64,000 nt of DNA from Dyella_B humi (GTDB lineage Bacteria; Pseudomonadota; Gammaproteobacteria; Xanthomonadales; Rhodanobacteraceae), in assembly GCF_044904605.1 (NCBI RefSeq), contig NZ_JADIKI010000023.1:620001-684000 (forward strand), given 5' to 3'. The translations under genes were made by a program, and so were the position numbers. Positions within the stretch are counted from its first letter, which is position 1. Each line of letters opens with the position of its first letter. A model generated the notes under the pieces. The model worked only from the letters and a program-made list of their open reading frames with translations, searched no databases and was not told the origin of the DNA. Of the stretch, positions 26,900 to 33,592 are shown one piece after another.

Positions 26900-29578
26900 C
26901 TAGTTCGTGCCGTTGTAGTTGTCGAGCGTTTGCACCAGGCGATTGAGCGCGTCGTAGCCCAATTGCCGTTGGATGCCTAGCCCGTCCGTGCTCTGCACCA
27001 AGTTCCCGTTCACGTCGTAACTGCCGCTCGCGCTGGCGTTGAACACCGTGTGATTCAACCCATCCACCACCGTGGCCAACTGACCCAACGGGTTGAAGGT
27101 GCGGCTCAGGCTCTTATGCACCATGCCACTGGCGTCGTACGTTTGTTCAGCGGTCTTATCGCCCGCTGCATCCAGCGCGTATTGCACGTAGTTGCCTTGC
27201 GCATCGGTGATCCTCACCAGGCGGTGCGCGGCGTCGTAACCGTAGATGGTGGTAACACCATCCGAATCGGTAAACGAAGAAACGGCACCGTAAGGCGTGT
27301 AGCCGATCACCGTTTGCGCACCACCGACCGTGCGACTCGCTAACCAACCCCGTGGGGTGTAGGTGAGATCGGTGTTGATGCCGTTGGCATCGATCAGGCG
27401 CGTGACGCGACCGTCAGCGTCGTAGGAGGCGATGGTGGTGACGTGCCCCGCCGCATCGGTGATCGTATGCAAGTCGCCGGGCTGGTAGCAGGCGGCGCCG
27501 GGCGTGCCGCAGTTCACCGCGCTGGCCGCCATGTAATAGCTGTAGGCGGTGGTCTGAGTGAAATCGCTGCGTGGACCAGTAGCGGTCAACATCAGGCCTA
27601 GGATCGGGCATCGCACGGTGTCAATGGCGGTGCAGTAGGTGTTGGTGCTGCGGCGCACGCCGGCGGGCACTGCACCGGTGTTGCTGCAGCTATAGCCCGA
27701 TGCGGCCGAATTGGTGGGATCGATATCGCAACGGGCAAGCGTCTGACCGGCGCTGTTGTAGACCCATTGCGTGCTGCCTACCGGGTTGCCGCTGGTATTG
27801 AGAACGGTGCTTTGCAGGGGTTGCCGGATGGCTTCGTTCCAACTCGTCTGGATAGTTCGCTGTGCGGTGGTACCTACAGCTTCCACCCTCTGGGTTTCCA
27901 AACCACTACCATCTGTCGCGTACGTGTAGTTAGTGACGTTTCCCAACGGATCGGTCATCTGTGTTTGATTACCGTTGGCGTCATAGGCGTATGACGTCGT
28001 CGCGGTTGTGCAGCCGCTACAGGAACTAGCCACGCTAGAAACGAAAGATCGACTGTTTATGGTGGTCCAATTGAACGTGTGCGTTGCATTGAGTGGCGTT
28101 GTGAACGTGCTCGTTGTTGGAGAGCCAGCAGGGAAGCTCGAGACGAACGTATTGACGCCACCCGCATTGGATGTTTGGTAGGGCTGATTGATGCCTTGGT
28201 AGGAGAATGTGGCAAAACGTACGCCAGCCTCGTCCACAATCCCTGTCATCAGATTGGGATAGTTGCCTCCTGCATACGCGGTCTCGTTGTAGACGTACTG
28301 GAATACCTTGCCATCAGGGTAAGTGACGGTCGCCAGATTCAGATTCGCATCCTGTTGATAGGCGACCGTCGATCCATCCGGGAGCCCCAACGATGCGAGC
28401 GAACCCGAACTCGCGTAGGTTAAATTCAACACGCGCCCAGCCGGCGACGTGATGGATGCCAATACCAAATCAGTCGTGCCTGTTGCGAGGCCCGGTACGC
28501 TGGTGTAGCTAAATGTCGTTACCTTGCCAGTCGCATCGGTGACACTCAAAAGACTGCCCTGGGTCGAATACCGTTCGATAACGCGGTTAGAGGCATCAAA
28601 ATACTGCCATCCAGAGACGTCTCCAGAGCTATCGTAGAGTTCGGTCAGTTGATCGTGAACGTCGGTATCAGACGTCCACGTTTGCGGGCCACCGTTGTTG
28701 TAGCTCGATGTGAAGACGAACTGGCGACCGTCATCTCGAATGACGTTTACAAGAAGCAGGCTCTGCGAAGACTGACCTCCCCCGCCTGACAAAATGTAAC
28801 TGGGCAGTGAGGCTTGAGTCAGGTCCAAGTATCGCGAGTAACTGTACGTCCACTTCGAACCGAGATGCCATCCCCGTGTTTGGGCGGATAACGAGTTGTA
28901 ATAGCGCTTGAAGATGACGTCACCATCCATGACGGCATCCGTCACTTCCTCGAAGCGATTACCGGTGGAGACGTCGATGGGATCAGCACACGAACAATCC
29001 GGTTTTCCTAGGTTCTTGGGCGGAACAAACCCACTCTGTGGCGTACTCAGCCATGTGAATACCTGATTGAAACCACAGCACAAAGGAAAGGCCCAACTCA
29101 TTTGGCCGTTGCCGGACCAACCTGTTTGGCCGGGAGGAGCAATCTGCCAAGTGGAATACGTTGTTGCATTGACAGCGCGACATTCGAAATAGCCTTGATT
29201 GCCGTTCCAAAAATTGGTCCAGTACGCTGCAAAGGCCACACAAGCTCCATGGGCGTCGGCTTGGGAATAAAACCCTTCGCCGATCGTTGGATAACCGAAG
29301 TCGTCGGCCATACTCAACCTGGGCAGTACGAGTGCTGAGAGGCAAATAGCCATCACAGCAACCATAAAGGCGCGCAACAACGACTTCCTAATTACGGACC
29401 GGCTCGCAACCGATCGAAGGATGTTGGTGGAAGGTTCGTCGTTTTGGCACGCAGGACTTAGCCTCGCCCATAAAGCGTTGCTTGAGCGATTCACGTGATC
29501 CCCGTGTGGGGCTAGTCCCGATGGAGCCGTAGACCAGCCGTCCACTACGGACAGAAGGGTGTTGCGATAGCCATCCAT
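26900..29578 (-). CDS. RHS protein, N-terminal half only (RHS-A, first of array)
   Basis: The 892-residue protein has AGGGGACAACGC before the ATG at 29578. Its hydrophobic signal segment is unusually far in (about residues 66-90, AFMVAVMAICLSALVLPRLSMA), after a polar leader. A unique region follows (FPLCCGFNQVF), then NLGKPDCSCADPIDVSTGN, FKRYYNSLSAQ, YD repeats, and the shared end QTLDNYNGTN with TAG. It has no core or tip. Its N-terminal domain is unlike those of RHS-B, C and D, whereas its last 295 residues are very similar to theirs. It is first in the leftward array and its promoter should lie in 29579-30259. Confidence 0.85.
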   Translation of the reverse strand: MDGYRNTLLSVVDGWSTAPSGLAPHGDHVNRSSNALWARLSPACQNDEPSTNILRSVASRSVIRKSLLRAFMVAVMAICLSALVLPRLSMADDFGYPTIGEGFYSQADAHGACVAFAAYWTNFWNGNQGYFECRAVNATTYSTWQIAPPGQTGWSGNGQMSWAFPLCCGFNQVFTWLSTPQSGFVPPKNLGKPDCSCADPIDVSTGNRFEEVTDAVMDGDVIFKRYYNSLSAQTRGWHLGSKWTYSYSRYLDLTQASLPSYILSGGGGQSSQSLLLVNVIRDDGRQFVFTSSYNNGGPQTWTSDTDVHDQLTELYDSSGDVSGWQYFDASNRVIERYSTQGSLLSVTDATGKVTTFSYTSVPGLATGTTDLVLASITSPAGRVLNLTYASSGSLASLGLPDGSTVAYQQDANLNLATVTYPDGKVFQYVYNETAYAGGNYPNLMTGIVDEAGVRFATFSYQGINQPYQTSNAGGVNTFVSSFPAGSPTTSTFTTPLNATHTFNWTTINSRSFVSSVASSCSGCTTATTSYAYDANGNQTQMTDPLGNVTNYTYATDGSGLETQRVEAVGTTAQRTIQTSWNEAIRQPLQSTVLNTSGNPVGSTQWVYNSAGQTLARCDIDPTNSAASGYSCSNTGAVPAGVRRSTNTYCTAIDTVRCPILGLMLTATGPRSDFTQTTAYSYYMAASAVNCGTPGAACYQPGDLHTITDAAGHVTTIASYDADGRVTRLIDANGINTDLTYTPRGWLASRTVGGAQTVIGYTPYGAVSSFTDSDGVTTIYGYDAAHRLVRITDAQGNYVQYALDAAGDKTAEQTYDASGMVHKSLSRTFNPLGQLATVVDGLNHTVFNASASGSYDVNGNLVQSTDGLGIQRQLGYDALNRLVQTLDNYNGTN

Positions 29579-30259
29579 GCGTTGTCCCCTGTTCCCCTTA
29601 AAGGCGCCACCTCAGCAATAAAGGGATGGCGCGTGCTGGAATATCGAAAATCCCTACGCGAATAGCGGCGTAACACATCGATGACGTACACGTCGCTTTC
29701 ACAGTGGACGTAAGGTTGCACACGATTTCGTGATGACTTTGTGACGGCTCTGGCTGTTCAGTTGTAAGGTCTTTCTCTTTTGTGATGTAGGCCAATTCCT
29801 ACGCCAACCTTCGAGACTGGGCGCGTAGCCCACTGTCTTGTATGTCGCCTAGGCATCGATTTGAGATCCCAACCAAAGGCTGCGGCAGCTTCTCCTCGTA
29901 ACAGTTCGGCAAACACCATTCCATTGGCGAGCATCGGAAACGCCCATTGGGTAGCTATGCCACGTTACGTAGGGGCGGAGGTTCTAGATAGGTTAAAGCA
30001 ACCAGCCCTTCCATCTCTGGCGGACATGGTCGATCAACCAGAACAAGGCACCTCGATTGGCAGCACTGAGTTGACCTTGACCTTTCTTGCGAAGCGGATC
30101 CGGGCGCCTTCACGGAACTTTCGCAAACACTTTGCTACGTCTTCACGACAGGATCAGGGGTCCTCTCAAAGCATTTGACACAACGCCGGCTACCAGACGG
30201 CGGAGTGGCGTTAGCGCTCGGCTACGGATGTGTGATTCATTAATCACGGGAGGTGTGCG
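29579..30259. other. Long intergenic region between RHS array and lipoprotein gene
   Basis: This 681-base stretch lies between divergent genes and must supply promoters for the RHS array (left) and the lipoprotein gene (right). I found no convincing gene. Short frames on either strand have no ribosome binding site or protein-like composition. No strong palindrome is apparent. Confidence 0.5.
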
Positions 30260-31699
30260 ATGCGATCTGTGCTGGCTTTGTTCGCAGTCATTGCTGTGTT
30301 GCGCGGGCGGGCGTCGACCAATCGCCCTTACAAATTCGGTTTCACAGTATTGGTATGCGCTTTGGTAGTCGGTGGGTGCGCGGAGACCGCTGTAAAGAAC
30401 TCTCCCCTACAGGGAACTTACAATCTCCCGGTGCAGACTCCCTTCACGCCACCCCCACCAGCAACATCTACATCGGAGTCAGGAGTAACCGAGCAAGGAC
30501 CAGCCAACAAACAGAAGACGGGCAACACAGCACGAATTAATGTGACGCCTTTTAGCTCGGTTGATATCCCTACAGGAACAAGTAGTTCGGGAGCGTACGC
30601 AGGGACATATACACGTTTGATCATCACTAGTACGGACGGTTCAAACTCGTCTCAACCTAATGAAGAGTCCATTAAGTACCAGTATCAGGACCGTGGTGCG
30701 TGGTCTCGTTTCTTCAGCCCGAAGCACACCTCTATCAATTTCAGCGTCAAGGTTTTCGACGGTCCCTTTATCGCAACCATTCCGTTGATGACCGTTGATC
30801 ACGTTAGCAATACTAGCGATGGCGAAGGATTTCAGCGCGTTGTAACGCACCAGGTGGAAACCTACCCGCTATTCCTAATCAAAGAGGACGGCAGTAACAG
30901 TAAGTTTTCATCTCAATTTGTTTTGAAGGGTGCGACTCAATATCAGGGCCCGGTCTCGGGTGCGATATCGGCTGCGCAAACCGCGATAAAGTTGGTGGCT
31001 CCGCATAGTGCAGTGCTGACGACCTTAACGGAGCAAACCGTTAAAGATGCCTCCTCTGCGCTGGACAGCGTATTGGCCAGACTGCTATCGACTAGCATAG
31101 ATGAAGAGCATTCGGTTGATGAAGATGTCGGTTTGCTTGCTCCGGGAAAAAAGGGGATCACTGTCACCCTTCAAATTCCTACTCCCGAACACGAGGGAGA
31201 GTGGGACGCACCATCGGGTGTGGTGGGGTCGTGGACCCTTCGGTTCGCCGCGCCCAGGCCGTCGGTTTTCTCGGATGTAGAAATTTGCATGCCATCGAAC
31301 AACGCTCCCAATCAGGCGAGTTCCGCTAACCAACAACCGCTTCGCTCGTGCCAGAAAAGCTTTGACGACGCCGCAACCTTCGCAAGGACACAGGCAGAGA
31401 AATCGCCAGCGGCAATACTCCAGTTCCAGCTAATCAGCAACGCTGAAAACATGGGATCCGTTTCCAGCTTCCTGAAACAACAGGCTTGGTACGGAACCTC
31501 GCAGAAAGTGTTGTTAGCGGCTAAGCCAAAGCCCGAAGACGTCGCTAGCTTCTGTGAATCCATTAAACAAGCAATGATCGGTATTGGATTAAATGACGTA
31601 GATGCTGGCATTGTGTCGCACGCCATGGAACACGAAACCTGGGCCACAGATGCGCTACGAACAGAAATGGAAAAGCAGACGAAAGCTTGCGGAGCCTAG
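30260..31699 (+). CDS. Hypothetical lipoprotein, divergent from the RHS array
   Basis: The 479-residue protein has a good ribosome binding site (GGGAGG). Its leader ends FTVLVCALVVGGC, with Cys40 as likely lipidation site, so it should be anchored in a membrane facing the periplasm. A Pro/Ser/Thr-rich linker (residues 50-90) precedes a large domain with no family I know: beta-rich to about residue 200, then helical (AISAAQTAIKLVAPHS, SALDSVLARLLST). The last third has SCQKSFDDAATFARTQAEK, and an end ETWATDALRTEMEKQTKACG. Its position next to exported RHS proteins suggests a surface or assembly partner; this is inference. Confidence 0.6.
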   Translation: MRSVLALFAVIAVLRGRASTNRPYKFGFTVLVCALVVGGCAETAVKNSPLQGTYNLPVQTPFTPPPPATSTSESGVTEQGPANKQKTGNTARINVTPFSSVDIPTGTSSSGAYAGTYTRLIITSTDGSNSSQPNEESIKYQYQDRGAWSRFFSPKHTSINFSVKVFDGPFIATIPLMTVDHVSNTSDGEGFQRVVTHQVETYPLFLIKEDGSNSKFSSQFVLKGATQYQGPVSGAISAAQTAIKLVAPHSAVLTTLTEQTVKDASSALDSVLARLLSTSIDEEHSVDEDVGLLAPGKKGITVTLQIPTPEHEGEWDAPSGVVGSWTLRFAAPRPSVFSDVEICMPSNNAPNQASSANQQPLRSCQKSFDDAATFARTQAEKSPAAILQFQLISNAENMGSVSSFLKQQAWYGTSQKVLLAAKPKPEDVASFCESIKQAMIGIGLNDVDAGIVSHAMEHETWATDALRTEMEKQTKACGA

Positions 31700-31755
31700 A
31701 CAGCTAATACCACGTCCGCCCGCCTAGGTTGCTCACACCGAAGGAGGTTGTCGAT

Positions 31756-31998
31756 ATGACTGATGTAACAGCTAGCACATTCGCGGACCCCGCCGATGTC
31801 GCCGCGTACAGCTTCACAAATTTGGGTTGCCGATCACTAGGCTTAGAGCGACCTATGGCGAAGACCAGCCCTTACGTGCAGGCGAAGAAATCGTCAGTAC
31901 TTGCCACTGTTTTAGTCGAACCAAAAATTAAGCCTGCCCCTTTTGGGACAGGCTTAATTGGCCTGGAAGATTTAGTTCAACTTTATGACCCTATTTAG
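31756..31998 (+). CDS. Small hypothetical protein, possibly truncated
   Basis: A strong Shine-Dalgarno sequence (AAGGAGG at about 31740-31747) precedes the ATG at 31756. The first 55 residues (MTDVTASTFADPADVAAYSF and on) look like a natural N-terminus. The last 25 codons run through a perfect hairpin and into a direct-repeat array. The original 3' end was therefore probably replaced by the end of a mobile element. No family recognised. Confidence 0.4.
   Translation: MTDVTASTFADPADVAAYSFTNLGCRSLGLERPMAKTSPYVQAKKSSVLATVLVEPKIKPAPFGTGLIGLEDLVQLYDPI
31925..31960. terminator. Strong hairpin, bidirectional terminator-like
   Basis: AATTAAGCCTGCCCC pairs with GGGACAGGCTTAATT (one mismatch) around TTTT. 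There is an AAAAA stretch on the left and no T-run on the right, so it suits termination of leftward transcripts best. It may instead be part of an element end, since three direct repeats follow 12 bases later. Confidence 0.55.
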
Positions 31999-32034
31999 TT
32001 CAACGTTATGGGGGCACTAGTTCAACTTTATGGG
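31973..32034. repeat. Three direct repeats TAGTTCAACTTTATG
   Basis: Copies start at 31973, 31996 and 32018 (the middle one has ACG for ACT), with 22-23 base spacing, about two helical turns. Regular spaced repeats like these are typical of transposase or regulator binding sites at the ends of elements such as IS21- or Mu-type transposons. No transposase or second end is visible in this window. Confidence 0.7.
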
Positions 32035-32056
32035 TGTTCCTACAGCAACGCGATGC

Positions 32057-32794
32057 TCAACCACACTTGCTATACCCACAATTCAAACAAGTCTGACACC
32101 CATCCATCAACACCAACGCTTTGGTATTGCACTTCGCACACAACGTAGCCCCGGGCGGGAAGCCGGCTGAGTCGTTGGTGCCGGCATCGGTGGGGCTTAG
32201 CTCAGTTTTTTTTTGAGCAGTCTTTTCGTAGGCGGCGCGTTTTTCGGCGATCAGGGCGCGCTGGGCGTCGCTCATTTCAGGGTCGTGGATGAGGCCGATG
32301 TTCTTCATGTGCTGTTCGATCACCGCGCCGATCTCGGCGACGATGCTGGGCATGTAGATGCCGCCGGCTTTGAAGTAGCCGCCGCGGGGGTCGAACACGG
32401 CCTTGAGTTCTTCGACGATGAAGGTGACGTCGCCGCCTTTGCGGAACACGGCGGAGAGGATGCGGGTGAGCGCGACGATCCACTGGAAGTGATCCATGTT
32501 CTTCGAGTTGATGAAGATCTCGAAGGGGCGGCGCTGTTCGTAGGCGGTGCCGGCGTTGAGCACGATGTCGTTGATGGTGACGTACAGGGCGTGCTCGAAC
32601 AGCGGGGATTTGATCTTGAAGGTGGAGCCGATCAGCGTCTCGGGACGCTCCAGGCTCTCGTGCATCTGGATGACTTCCGCCATCGGCGGTTCTTTGGGCT
32701 GCTCGGCAGCGGATTGCTGCGCGGCGAGCGCGGCTTTGTCTTCGGGTTTGACGACCTCGTAGCCCTTGATCTTCTTTTCGATCTTGATCGTCAT
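32057..32794 (-). CDS. NrdJb-like small component of B12-dependent ribonucleotide reductase
   Basis: The 245-residue protein matches the TSCPD-type C-terminal piece that in single-chain class II reductases follows the barrel. It has FINSKNMDHFQWIVALTRILSAVFRKGGD, then EELKAVFDPRGGYF and IGAVIEQHM. A zinc-ribbon tail has Cys pairs CAKC and CQTCLNCG, and ends CG. These cysteines are thought to shuttle reducing equivalents to the active site. In Pseudomonas and Xanthomonads the reductase is split in this way. Its partner nrdJ lies upstream on the same strand, with a histone-like gene in between. CAGGAA precedes the ATG. Confidence 0.85.
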   Translation of the reverse strand: MTIKIEKKIKGYEVVKPEDKAALAAQQSAAEQPKEPPMAEVIQMHESLERPETLIGSTFKIKSPLFEHALYVTINDIVLNAGTAYEQRRPFEIFINSKNMDHFQWIVALTRILSAVFRKGGDVTFIVEELKAVFDPRGGYFKAGGIYMPSIVAEIGAVIEQHMKNIGLIHDPEMSDAQRALIAEKRAAYEKTAQKKTELSPTDAGTNDSAGFPPGATLCAKCNTKALVLMDGCQTCLNCGYSKCG

Positions 32795-32879
32795 GTTTGG
32801 TGGTTCCTGTATGTGTGGTGGCGCCTGGTGGAGTGAGTGGATTCGCTAGCGGCTTTTTCAAGCGCTGTGGCGAGGTTGG

Positions 32880-32920
32880 TCCCCTCACCCCAACCCTCTC
32901 CCCGGAGGGGAGAGGGAGAG
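32880..32920. repeat. C/G-rich palindrome (REP-type)
   Basis: CCCTCTCCCCGGAGGGGAGAGGG forms a short hairpin after CCCCTCACCCCAA. The same vocabulary is seen in the 41156-41295 pair. It lies between the histone-like gene's terminator and the nrdJb-like gene. Confidence 0.6.
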
Positions 32921-32969
32921 AATTCTTTGGCCCCTCGCTATCGATGAACGATGGAGAGGCAGGTCCTTC

Positions 32970-33007
32970 TAAAAAGAAATCCGGCCCGACTCGCGCCGGG
33001 CCGGATT
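32970..33007 (-). terminator. Rho-independent terminator of the histone-like gene
   Basis: Read leftwards, an 11-base-pair stem (AATCCGGCCCG with CGGGCCGGATT) is followed by TTCTTTTTAG. It begins 10 bases after the stop of the gene ending at 33017. Confidence 0.8.
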
Positions 33008-33016
33008 GCACATGAC

Positions 33017-33490
33017 TTACTTCTTGCGGGCGGCCTTCTTGGCGGTTTTCTTGGTCGCCTTACGACCGGCCTTCTTGCTGGCAGTGGACCTCTTCACCGC
33101 TTTTTTGGCGGCTTTCTTGCTAGCGGCCTTTTTGGCCGTCTTCTTACCTGCGGCCTTGCGGGCCGTCTTTTTGCTGCTGACCTTCTTTGCAGCTTTGCGG
33201 CCGGCTTTCTTGGCGGCCTTCTTGCTGGCTTTCTTTGCAGCGCCTTTCTTGGCTGCCTTCTTGGCTACACCCTTCTTCGCGGCTTTCTTGGCTGCGCCCT
33301 TCTTGGCGGCCTTCTTCACTGCTTTCTTCGCAGCCTTCTTGGCGGGTGCGGCTTTCTTGGCGGCTGCTTTCTTGGCTGCTTTCTTGCGACGAGCCTTCTT
33401 CGGCGCTGCAGGAGCGGGCTCTTCGGCTACCGGAGCGGCCGGTGTGAGCAGATCGTCATTGTGCACTTCGAACTCGGTATCGATAGACAT
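33017..33490 (-). CDS. Histone H1-like Lys/Ala-rich nucleoid protein
   Basis: The 157-residue protein has an acidic start (MSIDTEFEVHNDDLLTP) followed by about 125 residues made almost only of Lys, Ala, Arg and Gly in PKKAARKKAA-style repeats (for example KKAAKKGAAKKAAKKG). This matches the histone H1-C-terminal-like proteins of bacteria (AlgP/HctA/BpH1 style), which bind DNA without sequence preference. Repeat number in such genes is prone to change. It lies between nrdJ and nrdJb on the same strand, with its own terminator. Confidence 0.85.
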   Translation of the reverse strand: MSIDTEFEVHNDDLLTPAAPVAEEPAPAAPKKARRKKAAKKAAAKKAAPAKKAAKKAVKKAAKKGAAKKAAKKGVAKKAAKKGAAKKASKKAAKKAGRKAAKKVSSKKTARKAAGKKTAKKAASKKAAKKAVKRSTASKKAGRKATKKTAKKAARKK

Positions 33491-33592
33491 GCGGGTATTC
33501 CCCTCCGGACGTTTGTTATGGAACCTTCATCAGGCTTGCTTACGGTGTGTGTGCGGAAACGTAGCGCGATTTCGCGTTGCGTGCCACTACTA

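Larger units (their letters stand above)
19012..27790. repeat. Four dispersed copies of an RHS 3' block (about 870 bp each)
   Basis: The last 290-295 codons of RHS-A, B, C and D are near-identical, from about 27790, 24745, 22300 and 19880 to their respective stops at 26900, 23874, 21443 and 19012. They share the segment from LARC-(D/E/L)-IDPTNSA to QTLDNYNGTN. The blocks lie in direct orientation, about 2.4-3.0 kb apart. They are substrates for homologous recombination that could delete, duplicate or exchange whole N-terminal modules. Confidence 0.85.

Noticed and set aside
16620..29578. The regular repeats as a CRISPR or tandem satellite
   Set aside because: The periodicity is that of YD repeats within open frames (codon-level, degenerate), with no identical short direct repeats and spacers.
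29598..30178. Small frames upstream of RHS-A
   Set aside because: They have neither ribosome binding sites nor protein-like composition and overlap on both strands.
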